From Compostibacter hankyongensis (GTDB lineage: Bacteria > Bacteroidota > Bacteroidia > Chitinophagales > Chitinophagaceae): a stretch of DNA of 64,000 nucleotides. The notes beneath the pieces were generated by a model. It was not told where the DNA came from. It searched no databases and saw only the letters and a list, made by a program, of their open reading frames with translations. The stretch covers positions 372,001-436,000 of the forward strand of contig NZ_BAABFN010000001.1 in assembly GCF_039541075.1 (NCBI RefSeq), read 5' to 3'. The number at the start of each line of letters is the position of its first letter. Position 1 is the stretch's first letter. Shown one piece after another: positions 49,189 through 58,536 of this stretch. A program made the position numbers and the translations under genes.

Positions 49189-50940
49189 ATGAAAAATAAA
49201 ATATTTGCCGCCTGTCTCTTGATAACGCTGTCCGGCTGTATCAAGGATGTATTGGACAGAAAGCCGCTGAACATCATCACGGATGACGATGTGTGGGAAT
49301 CCAAAGAACTGGTGGATATATACCTGGCCAACCTGTACGATGCCATCCCGATCGGTTTTCTCAACCGGGTGGATCAGTCCAACTTCACCGACGAGTCGTC
49401 CTTTATGGACGGGACCTACGTAAGCGGCTATGGCAACCAGTGGCTGTCCCTCAACACAGGTATGTATGAATGGATCAGAAATGTCAATTATTTCCTCGGA
49501 CGGATCGGGACCAGCAGCCTTTCCGAAGAAGACATCCGCACTTTGTCCGCCGAAGGTCATTTCATCCGGGCTTACTATTATTTCGACCTGGTCCGGAAAT
49601 ATGGCGGAATGCCGCTGATTAAAACGGTGCAGAATTTCGACAATAACCTTGAGGATATTCAGATACCCAGGAGCAAGGAAGAGGAGGTGTGGGAATTCAT
49701 TGCCAGCGAGCTGGACAGCGCCATCCTGGATCTGCCCGAAACGCAGGAGGCGGCAGGGGCGAACCGGCCCACAAAATATACCGCTCTCGCCCTGAAGTCG
49801 CGCGCAATGTTGTATGCCGGATCTATCGCCAAATACGGCCAGGTTCAGCTTGGAGGAATCCTGGGGATCCCTTCCGATAAGGCGGAAAGCTACTTCACCG
49901 CATCGTTGGACGCTTCCCAAAAGATCATCGATAGCAAGCATTTCTCCTTGTATACGAAGCAATATGATCCTGCTACACATGCCGGAGATCCGGTGGCCAA
50001 TTATCAGAATATATTCCTCGATGAAAACAACAGCGAGATCATTTTTCAGAAGGCGTACAGTTTCCCCGATAAAGCGCACAGCTATGACAACTGGAATATT
50101 CCCGAAGGGTTTACCACCAATAACGGCAGCTCTATCGCCCCGACGCTGGAGATGGTAGAATCCTATGAATATATCGACGGGTCGCCTGGGGATTTAAAAA
50201 CAGATAAGGAATACGATTCTCCCACCGGCATCTTTGAGGGCAAGGATCCCCGTTTCGAAGCTTCCGTCCTCCATGGCGGCAGCCCTACGGGCTGGGGCCG
50301 GGATGTACAGATATACCGCGGCATTTATGCCGGAGGCAAGCTGTACGAAAGCCTTTCTCCTTTCCCGGAAGAGCCTTCCCGCAGGCAGGTCGGTCTCGAC
50401 GGGCCGTTTTCATCAGGCAATTTCGGTAAAACGGGTTTTTATATAAAGAAGTACATGAATATCGCCAACCGGGTGGTAGAGCCGGGATATTCGGATCAGA
50501 ACTATATCGATATCCGTTATGCGGAGATCTTATTGAATGCGGCGGAAGCGGCGGTTGAATTGGGAAGAGATAAAACCGGGGCGCTGGATGCCATTAATCA
50601 GATAAGGGGCCGGGCGGGCATAAAACTGCTGACGGCCGGCGAGCTGACCCTGGATAAAATACGGCATGAAAGAAAGATCGAGCTGGCATTTGAAGACAAG
50701 CGCTTCTGGGATATAAGAAGATGGAGGCTGGGCACAAATCTTTTCAGAAATACGTATGTCCACGGGCTATGGCCTTATCTGAACTATGAAAACGGCAAAT
50801 ATACCTACACCTACAAGGTGGTTAACGGCTATCCTATCGACGACGGCTATCCCAGGATATTCGAACAGCGGGACTATTACAGTAATCTTTCGGCATATGT
50901 GAATTCCAATCCCAAAATCGTCAACAATCCCGGGTGGTAA
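49189..50940 (+). CDS. SusD/RagB family substrate-binding lipoprotein, locus 1
   Basis: 583 residues. Lipoprotein signal ends LSGC (MKNKIFAACLLITLSGC), so it is anchored at the outer surface over the SusC pore. TPR-like helical core: GHFIRAYYYFDLVRKYGGMP and TKYTALALKSRAMLYAGSIAKYG, and the C-terminal RYAEILLNAAEAAVELG, ALDAINQIRGRAGI and IRHERKIELAFEDKRFWDIRRW hallmarks of the family. The ligand cannot be read from the sequence. Confidence 0.95.
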   Translation: MKNKIFAACLLITLSGCIKDVLDRKPLNIITDDDVWESKELVDIYLANLYDAIPIGFLNRVDQSNFTDESSFMDGTYVSGYGNQWLSLNTGMYEWIRNVNYFLGRIGTSSLSEEDIRTLSAEGHFIRAYYYFDLVRKYGGMPLIKTVQNFDNNLEDIQIPRSKEEEVWEFIASELDSAILDLPETQEAAGANRPTKYTALALKSRAMLYAGSIAKYGQVQLGGILGIPSDKAESYFTASLDASQKIIDSKHFSLYTKQYDPATHAGDPVANYQNIFLDENNSEIIFQKAYSFPDKAHSYDNWNIPEGFTTNNGSSIAPTLEMVESYEYIDGSPGDLKTDKEYDSPTGIFEGKDPRFEASVLHGGSPTGWGRDVQIYRGIYAGGKLYESLSPFPEEPSRRQVGLDGPFSSGNFGKTGFYIKKYMNIANRVVEPGYSDQNYIDIRYAEILLNAAEAAVELGRDKTGALDAINQIRGRAGIKLLTAGELTLDKIRHERKIELAFEDKRFWDIRRWRLGTNLFRNTYVHGLWPYLNYENGKYTYTYKVVNGYPIDDGYPRIFEQRDYYSNLSAYVNSNPKIVNNPGW

Positions 50941-51072
50941 TCCCGGCCGGCAATCAATAGGGTCATGATCATCTTTCCGGAGCGGCCCGCAATGCCGTCC
51001 GGCTATGAAATACCGGGCGTTTATTGAAGCCGGAAAAGAGATAAACGAAGAAAAAAATCAAAATATTAACGC

Positions 51073-51744
51073 ATGAAAGCGAAATTATTTTACCTGTTCA
51101 TGCTGTCCTCCCTGGCCGGCTGCACCATTGACAATTATGAGATGCCTCATCTGACGTTGTCGGGCAAGATACTGGATGCCCAGACAAATGAGCTGATACC
51201 TTCAAGCGGAGCCAACGCCGGCGCCCTTGTTAAGCTGTATGAGGGCAATTCCACCCAGCCTCTGCTATATACGGTCAAGCCGGATGGCACCTTTCAGAAT
51301 AGCCGCGTTTTTCCCGCTACCTACAAAATCGTTGCGGAAGGGGCATTTGACAGGGTGGAGGACACGATCACGGAAACTATTTCGAAAGATATGCAGCTCG
51401 ATATCAAAGTGACGCCGCATGTCCGGCTGCAGCTGACCCTTGCCGGCATTACCGACACTACCGCGGAAATCAAGATGCATTATAAAAAGATCAACGCTGA
51501 CCAGGAGATCGTCAAGCTGGGTGTGGTTTGGAGCACCTTCGCTTATCCGAATGCCACCGTCTTCCCGGAAGGCGACATTATACTGGAGGATGCAGCCCCT
51601 GCTCTTCCTGCTGAAGGCGATCGGACCTATACCGTGTCCGGCCTCAAGGCGGGAGCCACCTATTATATACGCGCCCTTGCATTGACCAACAATGCCGGAG
51701 GATATTACAATTACAGCACACAGCTTGAAGCTGAAGCGAAATAA
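51073..51744 (+). CDS. DUF3823 domain lipoprotein
   Basis: 223 residues. Lipoprotein signal with LAGC (residues ~14-17). DUF3823 proteins are beta-sandwich surface lipoproteins seen next to SusCD pairs; the N-terminal half is Ig/CarboxypepD_reg-like (LTLSGKILDAQTNELIPSSG) and the C-terminal half fibronectin-like (ITDTTAEIKMHYKKINADQ, VSGLKAGATYYIRALALTNN). Probably an extra substrate-binding or scaffold partner of the transporter. 132 bases after susD. Confidence 0.85.
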   Translation: MKAKLFYLFMLSSLAGCTIDNYEMPHLTLSGKILDAQTNELIPSSGANAGALVKLYEGNSTQPLLYTVKPDGTFQNSRVFPATYKIVAEGAFDRVEDTITETISKDMQLDIKVTPHVRLQLTLAGITDTTAEIKMHYKKINADQEIVKLGVVWSTFAYPNATVFPEGDIILEDAAPALPAEGDRTYTVSGLKAGATYYIRALALTNNAGGYYNYSTQLEAEAK

Positions 51745-51845
51745 GCGCATGCGCCTATGCAACATCGCAAAAGAGTCTCTATCTTTAGATGACTGCCGGA
51801 CATAAAGACATCCCATTACGATAAACAACCCGTACAAACTCCTGT

Positions 51846-54836
51846 ATGATGATAAGCAGAAAATATCTTTTTCAATCCTGTTACCTTCTTTTCTCATTAT
51901 GTGTTATCGGCCTTGTGACCAGTGGCTGCCACAACAAATCCGCTTCTCCCTTCAGCGAGTCCGCCGAGGAGGACCTCTCCACTTTTCAGCTGGAGCCGGG
52001 ATTTAAGATCGAGCTGATCGCCAGCGAACCGCTGGTCCGCGACCCGGTGGATATGACCATTGATGAATATGGCCGCATGTATGTCGTGGAAATGCCCGGG
52101 ATGCCGCTGAACAAGTCGGGGCTGGGAAAAGTCATCATGCTCTCCGATACCAGCGGCGACGGGAAAATGGATAAAAGAACGGTTTTTGCCGATTCCCTGA
52201 TCATGCCCTCGGGCGTCACGCGCTGGAAAAAAGGGATATTGGTGACCGATCCGCCCAAGGTGTATTATATGGAAGACACCCAGGGCGACGGCATAGCCGA
52301 TATCAAGAAGGTCGTACTTACCGGATTCGACACTTCGAACCTGGAGGCCAATGTAAACAATCCTGAATACGGGTTGGATAACTGGGTATATCTTGCCGAT
52401 CTGCCGGTCGGGGGTGGGTCGGGGATCCGCTATGCCGACGACACTGCCGGAACGGCCCTGCCCGAAAGCTCCGTCCGTTTCCGGCCCGACCGCCGGCAGC
52501 TGGAGGTGCTGTCGGGGCAAACCCAATTCGGACAGGCATTTGATGCATGGGGCAACCACCTGCTGGTTAATAACAGCAATCACATCTTCCAGAACGTTGT
52601 CGCCACCCGCTATCTCCAGCGCAATCCCGATCTGGTGGCGCCCAGCGCAATCCAGACGCTGGCGGATCATTCCGAGGTTTTCCCGATCACCAAGAATCCG
52701 GAATATCAGATGCTTACCAATGTGGGCGTATTCACCTCGGCATGCGGACTTGCCACCTATCTCGGAGGCGCCTTTCCGGATCCGTATAACCACGACGTAA
52801 CGTTTGTCTGCGAGCCGGTCAGCAATGTGGTGCATGTGGACCGGCTGTCATCCGACGGGGTCACCTTCAAGGCCAACCGGATATTGGATCATAAGGAATT
52901 TCTCGCGTCAACGGATCCTTACTGCCGGCTGGTCAATATGTATACCGGGCCGGACGGGGCACTATACGTGGTTGATTTTTACCGGCAGGTTATCGAGGGG
53001 CCGGAGTTTATGTCGCAGGAGGTGCTGGATTCGGTCGACCTGTACAACGGCACGCACAAGGGCCGCATCTACCGCATCAGCGCCAAAGACGCCGCCGCAC
53101 CCGAATGGACAAAAGGACTTGAGCTGGGAAATGCAACGGACCAACAGCTGGTGGAGAAGCTGGCAGACAAAAATATCTGGTGGAGACGAAATGCGCAGCG
53201 GTTGCTTGTCGACCGGAAGCCGGCCGGGGCCGTGCCGCTTTTAACGGAGATGGCGCAAAACACGAAATCGCCGATGGGACGCTTGCATGCCCTGTGGACG
53301 TTGGAAGGCATGGATACGCTCTCGTCCGCGTTAATTACCCGTGCCTTAAAGGACCCGGAAGCCGGTATCCGGGAAAATGCCATAAAGCTTGCCGAGCTCC
53401 ATTTGAGCGCCGATCCCTCCCTCGCTGCCGCGTTGCTGCCGCTGAAAGACGATCCCGATCGCAAAGTAAGATTTCAGCTGCTGCTGACCTTAGGGTTCCT
53501 CGATACCCCGGAGGTCAATCAGATAAGACAACAGCTCTTGTTCAGGGATATTAACGACAAGTGGGTCCAGCTGGCCGCGTTGAGCGCATCATCATCCCAG
53601 GCCACTGCCTTGCTGGATGCCGTTCTGGCGAAGTTTGACGCTGGCAATGCCGCTTACGCCCTGCTGGTAAAAAGTCTCAGCGCCATTATTGGGAAGAGCC
53701 AGCCCGCCGCCGTCATGCAACCGTACGTCCGCGAAGCCACCGCCGTCTCCGCCGCGCAGGGAAGATGGCAGGCCCCGCTTCTTGAAGGACTGGCTGAAGG
53801 CCTCGGGAGCAGGAAAGACCTTCCTGCGGGAATAGAAGCGGAGCGTGCGCTCCTCATGCAAAGTTGCCTGGAGCATCCGGCTATGCCGATAAGAGAAGGC
53901 GCCCTGAATATATTGAAGGTCATCGGCCTCTCTCCGGGCGCACAAACCCAAAAGACCCTCCAAAAAGCCCGTCAGATGGCTGCTGATGCGAAACTGCCTG
54001 AAGAGCAGCGGGCGGGCGCTATCGATTTTCTGGCTTTGCAAAGCCCGGCATCCTATTCGTCGCTCCTGAAGAGTTTGATCGTTCCCCGGGAACCCCTGCC
54101 CGTCCAGCTGGCGGCTTTGCGTGCGCTCAGTCTCGTGCCGGGACTGGAAGTAAGCCAGTATATCCTGCAGCGATGGCTGACCCTTTCTCCGGAATTGAGG
54201 AATGCAGCGATCAACGCCTTTATGTCCGATGACCGGCGGATCGACCTGCTGCTCAATGCGGTGGCGTCCGGAAAGATCAACACCGGCGAGATCAGCTGGT
54301 CGCAAAGCGTCCGGCTGAGATCGCTGGGGAATATGGAACTCCGAAAACGGGCAAGGACGTTACTTACCCAAAAGAGCGATGAACGGGAAAACGTGATAAA
54401 AGATTACCGTGCCGCATTGTCCCTCAAGGGAGATGCCGCAAAGGGCAAAGCGATATTCCAGCAAAACTGTTCCGTGTGCCATCAGGTGCGGGGTAAGGAA
54501 GGAAGGGCATTCGGTCCTGACCTGGGTACGGTTCATGCCTGGGCGCCTTCGGATATTATGATCAATATCCTGGATCCGAACCGGTCCATTGCGCATGGGT
54601 ACGACAGCTGGGATGTCAGCCTGAATAACGGCGAGTCCGCACAGGGGATCATTTCCGAAGAGACCCCTACCGCGATCACCTTAAGTGACGCCAACGGACA
54701 TACGAGCAATATCGCCCGCCAGGATATAAAATCGTTAAAGGCGCTGAAGCTGTCTCCCATGCCGCTGGGTCTGGAAAAGAAGATCGATAAACAGCAGATG
54801 GCCGACCTGCTGTCGTTCCTCCGGCAGGGAGAATAA
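51846..54836 (+). CDS. Propeller / HEAT-repeat / cytochrome c lipoprotein (PVC-type dehydrogenase-like)
   Basis: 996 residues. Lipoprotein signal ends TSGC. Residues ~45-420 form a six- or seven-bladed NHL/PQQ-dehydrogenase-like propeller (VDMTIDEYGRMYVVEMPG, NMYTGPDGALYVVDFYRQ). Residues ~430-830 are helical HEAT-like repeats. The C-terminus holds a cytochrome c domain with CSVCHQVRGKEGRAFGPDLG. This architecture matches membrane-bound dehydrogenases first catalogued in Planctomycetes. It probably oxidises a sugar or alcohol and passes electrons to the respiratory chain. Intact; 31 bases before the ceramidase-like gene. Confidence 0.88.
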   Translation: MMISRKYLFQSCYLLFSLCVIGLVTSGCHNKSASPFSESAEEDLSTFQLEPGFKIELIASEPLVRDPVDMTIDEYGRMYVVEMPGMPLNKSGLGKVIMLSDTSGDGKMDKRTVFADSLIMPSGVTRWKKGILVTDPPKVYYMEDTQGDGIADIKKVVLTGFDTSNLEANVNNPEYGLDNWVYLADLPVGGGSGIRYADDTAGTALPESSVRFRPDRRQLEVLSGQTQFGQAFDAWGNHLLVNNSNHIFQNVVATRYLQRNPDLVAPSAIQTLADHSEVFPITKNPEYQMLTNVGVFTSACGLATYLGGAFPDPYNHDVTFVCEPVSNVVHVDRLSSDGVTFKANRILDHKEFLASTDPYCRLVNMYTGPDGALYVVDFYRQVIEGPEFMSQEVLDSVDLYNGTHKGRIYRISAKDAAAPEWTKGLELGNATDQQLVEKLADKNIWWRRNAQRLLVDRKPAGAVPLLTEMAQNTKSPMGRLHALWTLEGMDTLSSALITRALKDPEAGIRENAIKLAELHLSADPSLAAALLPLKDDPDRKVRFQLLLTLGFLDTPEVNQIRQQLLFRDINDKWVQLAALSASSSQATALLDAVLAKFDAGNAAYALLVKSLSAIIGKSQPAAVMQPYVREATAVSAAQGRWQAPLLEGLAEGLGSRKDLPAGIEAERALLMQSCLEHPAMPIREGALNILKVIGLSPGAQTQKTLQKARQMAADAKLPEEQRAGAIDFLALQSPASYSSLLKSLIVPREPLPVQLAALRALSLVPGLEVSQYILQRWLTLSPELRNAAINAFMSDDRRIDLLLNAVASGKINTGEISWSQSVRLRSLGNMELRKRARTLLTQKSDERENVIKDYRAALSLKGDAAKGKAIFQQNCSVCHQVRGKEGRAFGPDLGTVHAWAPSDIMINILDPNRSIAHGYDSWDVSLNNGESAQGIISEETPTAITLSDANGHTSNIARQDIKSLKALKLSPMPLGLEKKIDKQQMADLLSFLRQGE

Positions 54837-54867
54837 TAAAAAAACACTTAATCAAATAGGATTCATT

Positions 54868-56712
54868 ATGCTACGGAAATCAATATGCACGCTTATCGAC
54901 AGGCGTTTCAGAACGGCGCTTGTTCTTTTTCTACTGGTTGCCGGTCTGCTCGGCGGGGAGACTGCCTATGGTCAGCAGGTGGATGGGAAGATGCCCATGG
55001 ATGCTGGCGTAGCCAGTGTCGATATCACCCCCCAGGTACCCATCCGTATGGCCGGATATGCAGCCCGGTCCAGCGCCGAGACGGACAGTGTGCTGCAGCC
55101 TATCTCTGCAAAGGCGCTGGCGTTGGGCAGCGACCAGCAGCATCCCGCCGTATTGATTACGGTGGATCTGGTGGGCATACCCTGGAGGATCACCAAACAG
55201 GTCTCCGATTTCCTTTCGCAGAAAATGGGGATTGATCCTGCCCAGCTTGTCATTTGTGCGTCCCACACGCACGGCGGGCCCGAAGTCGGTAACCTTATCA
55301 ATATATTGCAGGCCAGGGGCGGCCACTTCACCGATTCCCTGCTGGCCCTGGAGCAGCTGATCCATATTGCGCAATATACCGAAGCGCTGACGCAGAAGCT
55401 GAAGGACGTAGCGGTGGCGGCCCTGAAAAACCGGCAACCTGCGTATGTGTCCTGGGGGCAGGGTCAGGCTTTGTTTGCGGCCAACCGCCGCACGAAGGGA
55501 GGTCCGGTCGATCCGGCATTGCCCATGCTGCGGGTTACGGATCTTAACGGAGGGTTAAAGGCCGTCTTTGTCAATTATGCATGTCACGGAACCACATTGG
55601 GGGGTGACGTGCACAAAATTCATGGCGATTGGATCGGGGAAGCGCAGCGTGTGATTCAGACCCGGCATCCGGGGGCTACCGCCCTGATCGCGCTGGGTTG
55701 TGCCGGCGATGCCAATCCGGCGCCAAGAGGCAGCCTGAACGATGTGAAGCAGCACGGACAGGAGATTGCCGACAACGTCGATAAGCTGGTGGCCGCCGCA
55801 TTGCAACCCCTGAACAGCCCCCCTGCCGGGAAGATGAAGTGGATCAAGCTGCCGTTCTCCAAGGTGCCCACCGTTCCTGAATTGATCGAGCTGACGAAGG
55901 ACGAAACCGTAAAAGGATATTACGCCCGTCTGGCCCTGGAGCGCCTCGAAAGAGGGGAGACCATACCGGCGACGCTCGATTATCCCGTCCAGGTATGGAA
56001 TTTTGAAAACAAGATGGTCATGGTAAACCTGGGCGGTGAAGTGGTCGTGGATTATGAGATCCGGCTGAAGAACGAATACGGCGCCGAACGGCTTTGGGTC
56101 AACGGTTATTCCAATGATGTTCCCTGTTATATCGCATCGCGGCGGGTGGTAAAAGAAGGCGGTTATGAAGGAGAAAGCAGCATGTACTGGTACAACAAGC
56201 CTGCACCCTTTGCGCCGGAGGTGGAAGATATCATTGTAAATGCGGTGGGTGAATTAATGCCGCCGGCATTTAAGGATAAAAGACCCGAAGCTAATCATCA
56301 GGAGCTTATCCGGCCCGGCGAGGACAATACCTATCGCCTCTCTTCGTGGCTGGGCAGCGCCGTAGGACAGCATATCAAGTACATGCCGGAGTGGAAGGCG
56401 TTCGGCTGGTTCAATACCGAGGACCAGGCGGTGTGGAAGGTGGATGTAGCAAAAGCGGGGAGGTACGACGTATATCTCGAATGGTCGGTGTCGGATAAGG
56501 AGGCGGGGAAATCGTTTGTGCTGCAATCCGGAAATAAAAAGGTGACCGGAAAAGTGGCGCCGACCGGCTCCTGGTTTACCTACAGGACAAAGAAGGTAGG
56601 ATCCATTCGCCTGTCCGGGGGAGTACAGGACATTGTGCTGAAATCAAATTCCAAAAGGGAAAAAGGTTCCATCTTTGATTTGAGAGAAGTGAAGCTGGTC
56701 CCGGCCAAATAG
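54868..56712 (+). CDS. Neutral/alkaline ceramidase N-domain-like hydrolase with C-terminal CBM-like domain
   Basis: 614 residues. Signal peptide (RTALVLFLLVAGLLGGETAYGQ). Residues ~45-480 match the N-terminal catalytic fold of neutral ceramidases: VDITPQVPIRMAGYAAR, CASHTHGGPEVGN with zinc His, and FVNYACHGTTLGGDVHKIHGDW. Many members of this broad family are not true ceramidases. Residues ~500-614 look like a beta-sandwich carbohydrate-binding module (AKAGRYDVYLEWSVSD, GGVQDIVLKSNSKR). Last gene of the locus; a strong terminator follows. Confidence 0.85.
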   Translation: MLRKSICTLIDRRFRTALVLFLLVAGLLGGETAYGQQVDGKMPMDAGVASVDITPQVPIRMAGYAARSSAETDSVLQPISAKALALGSDQQHPAVLITVDLVGIPWRITKQVSDFLSQKMGIDPAQLVICASHTHGGPEVGNLINILQARGGHFTDSLLALEQLIHIAQYTEALTQKLKDVAVAALKNRQPAYVSWGQGQALFAANRRTKGGPVDPALPMLRVTDLNGGLKAVFVNYACHGTTLGGDVHKIHGDWIGEAQRVIQTRHPGATALIALGCAGDANPAPRGSLNDVKQHGQEIADNVDKLVAAALQPLNSPPAGKMKWIKLPFSKVPTVPELIELTKDETVKGYYARLALERLERGETIPATLDYPVQVWNFENKMVMVNLGGEVVVDYEIRLKNEYGAERLWVNGYSNDVPCYIASRRVVKEGGYEGESSMYWYNKPAPFAPEVEDIIVNAVGELMPPAFKDKRPEANHQELIRPGEDNTYRLSSWLGSAVGQHIKYMPEWKAFGWFNTEDQAVWKVDVAKAGRYDVYLEWSVSDKEAGKSFVLQSGNKKVTGKVAPTGSWFTYRTKKVGSIRLSGGVQDIVLKSNSKREKGSIFDLREVKLVPAK

Positions 56713-56761
56713 GGATTTTAAATAATCATATTGTCTGCACAGATGCGCTGCGGATGTACTC

Positions 56762-56795
56762 CACGCGGCCGGTTTTTCCGGCCGCGTGTTTTTAT
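56762..56795 (+). terminator. Strong rho-independent terminator of SusCD locus 1
   Basis: CACGCGGCCGG (56762-56772) and CCGGCCGCGTG (56778-56788) form a perfect 11-bp stem with a TTTTT loop, followed by TTTTTAT. It closes the locus-1 operon and isolates the TetR gene. Confidence 0.9.
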
Positions 56796-56830
56796 AAGGG
56801 AGCCCGGCGTATGTCTGTCCGGGCGGTGAA

Positions 56831-56891
56831 AAAATTTTGGTGGATATTCCAAAGTTTTCTACTTTTGACTCTGAGCGTAAAAAAGTCAAAA
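56831..56891 (+). promoter_or_regulatory. tetR promoter with two inverted-repeat operators
   Basis: Promoter: TTTTG (56835-56839) and TACTTTTG (56860-56867, perfect TAnnTTTG), spaced 20 bases. Operator 1: TTTTGACT (56863-56870) and AGTCAAAA (56884-56891), perfect 8-bp arms with a 13-base spacer, overlapping the -7 box. Operator 2: AAAATTTTGG (56831-56840) and CCAAAGTTTT (56849-56858), one mismatch, covering the -33 box. The layout suggests autorepression by the TetR protein. Confidence 0.7.
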
Positions 56892-56898
56892 ATACAAT

Positions 56899-57552
56899 AT
56901 GCCGGAGCAGGATCTCAAGCGGGAAATGATTCTGGACATTGCCTTGAAGAGACTTGCACATTTTGGCCCTTCCAAGACAACGATGGATGAGATTGCCCGT
57001 GACCTGGAGATATCAAAGGGACTGTTGTATTATTATTTTCCGGATAAGGAAAGCATCTGTATCGCTGCGGTGGAGCGGGTGGTGCAAACCTCGGTAAATT
57101 CCCTGCAGGCGCTGATGAAAGAGCCCTTGTCCATGGATGAGCTGCTGGAGCATTACCTGCGGCTGAAAGAAGAGAACTATATCCGTTACCAGCATCTGCT
57201 GGGCATTCTCGAATGGTCGCCGAAAGGGCGTACCTGTCTGGCGCAGCAGGGGCTTGATATTTTCCGCCGGGCGGAAGTGGGGTTTATGGCCCAGCTGATC
57301 AGCCGGGGTATCCGTGAAGGAGAGATTGATGAGCATACCGACCCGAAGTTAACGGCGGAGATATTTTTTGATGCAATGCTGGGACTGAGGATGATGTGGG
57401 TGAAGGAAAAGTGCCAGCATTTCAGCCGGATCGAAAAGCGTAACATCAGCGTGCTTATGCGGCGGATCAGGCTTTTGCAGGAAACCTTTTTCAGAGGATT
57501 GCGGACAGCGGCGGCGGCTTCCGGACCGGCGGCGGACGCAAAGATGCGATGA
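56899..57552 (+). CDS. TetR/AcrR family transcriptional regulator
   Basis: 217 residues. Helix-turn-helix at residues 8-55 (MILDIALKRLAHFGPSKTTM, DEIARDLEISKGLLYYYF with PDKESI after it), the classic TetR N-terminus. The C-terminal ligand domain is all-helical (VVQTSVNSLQALMKEP, EVGFMAQLISRGIREGEI, RIEKRNISVLMRRIRLLQETF). It lies alone between the two SusCD loci, with its own promoter, operators and terminator, and no efflux pump or enzyme gene beside it; the regulated target is therefore either itself only or elsewhere. Confidence 0.94.
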   Translation: MPEQDLKREMILDIALKRLAHFGPSKTTMDEIARDLEISKGLLYYYFPDKESICIAAVERVVQTSVNSLQALMKEPLSMDELLEHYLRLKEENYIRYQHLLGILEWSPKGRTCLAQQGLDIFRRAEVGFMAQLISRGIREGEIDEHTDPKLTAEIFFDAMLGLRMMWVKEKCQHFSRIEKRNISVLMRRIRLLQETFFRGLRTAAAASGPAADAKMR

Positions 57553-57657
57553 GCCGGCATCCGGGTCCGGTGCGGAAAAAGACGCTTGCATAGCAGAAGA
57601 GATCATAAAGAGCATACATATAAAGTGTAGTAGTAGGTTTTAAGGTAAGGTAGCGTG

Positions 57658-57690
57658 AAAGGACGATGATTTTTCATCGTCCTTTTTTTG
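57658..57690 (+). terminator. Terminator after the TetR gene
   Basis: GGACGATGA (57661-57669), loop TTTT, TCATCGTCC (57674-57682), then TTTTTTTG; the stem extends by three further A-T pairs. A textbook intrinsic terminator. The rest of the 57553-57842 gap shows only AT-rich DNA and a weak promoter-like TACTTTAG near 57789 ahead of the sigma gene. Confidence 0.9.
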
Positions 57691-57842
57691 TTTAAAGCAG
57701 GTTCGCCCCCTGGCCTGCAGCGTCCTTCCCGCCGGCTGCGTTTTCCGGCAGCATATGAACTTTTTGAAAAAAAACGAATAACTTATCGTTACTTTAGACG
57801 GCAGACCTTGCCCGTTTTCTAATTTCATCTTAGACTTGCTAT

Positions 57843-58463
57843 GTGAAAGAGGATATCTGGAACATACAATGGCAAAAATGCTGTCTGGAAGACGACCAGC
57901 ACGCCTTTGAGCGGCTTTTCACCCATTTTTATGTTTCACTCGTCCGCTTTGCTGCCGATTATGTTGGCGAAAAAGCCTCGGCGGAAGAGATCGTATCCGA
58001 TGTTTTCGTGCGGTTATGGAACAATCGTTCCCGGCAGGACCCTATCCGGAATATCGGCACTTATCTTTTCATTTCGGTACGCAATCAATCCCTTAATTAC
58101 CTCAAGAAATTCTCGCGGATGCGGCTCGTCGCCGATCCGGAAAATTTTTGCCACCGCTTGACCGATTCCCATGACCCGGCATGCGCCATGGAATGGAAAG
58201 AGCTGCTTTTCAGACTGGACAAAGCCGTGGAGGCGCTTCCCCCGCAATGTAAAGCGGTTTTTAAACTTGTCCGGGAAGAGGGATTCCGGCATAAGGAAGT
58301 GGCTGAGATCCTGAGTATCTCTCCGCGTACGGTGGAGACCCAGCTGCTCCGGGCCATGAGCAAGCTGCAGGATGTGCTGGATAATTCTCCTTCCTCCGCC
58401 CCCCGGAGATTCCGCAATAATGAGCTGCGGAGCATGCTGCTGTTATTCGGCAGCCTCTTTTAG
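57843..58463 (+). CDS. FecI-type ECF sigma factor, locus 2
   Basis: 206 residues from a GTG start (MKEDIWNIQWQKCCLEDD); the ATG two bases upstream is in another frame and is followed at once by a stop. Region 2: AFERLFTHFYVSLVRFAADY, SAEEIVSDVFVRLWNNR. Region 4: LPPQCKAVFKLVREEGFRHKEVAEILSI split over residues ~135-165, SPRTVETQLLRAMSKL. The fecR gene follows after 73 bases. Same role as locus 1 for the second transporter. Confidence 0.93.
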   Translation: MKEDIWNIQWQKCCLEDDQHAFERLFTHFYVSLVRFAADYVGEKASAEEIVSDVFVRLWNNRSRQDPIRNIGTYLFISVRNQSLNYLKKFSRMRLVADPENFCHRLTDSHDPACAMEWKELLFRLDKAVEALPPQCKAVFKLVREEGFRHKEVAEILSISPRTVETQLLRAMSKLQDVLDNSPSSAPRRFRNNELRSMLLLFGSLF

Positions 58464-58536
58464 GCCTTTCAAAAATTTTTTCCCCCTTGTCCGTGTTCCG
58501 GGCTTTTTTGTTGTCCTTATTGATATAACCGTCAAT

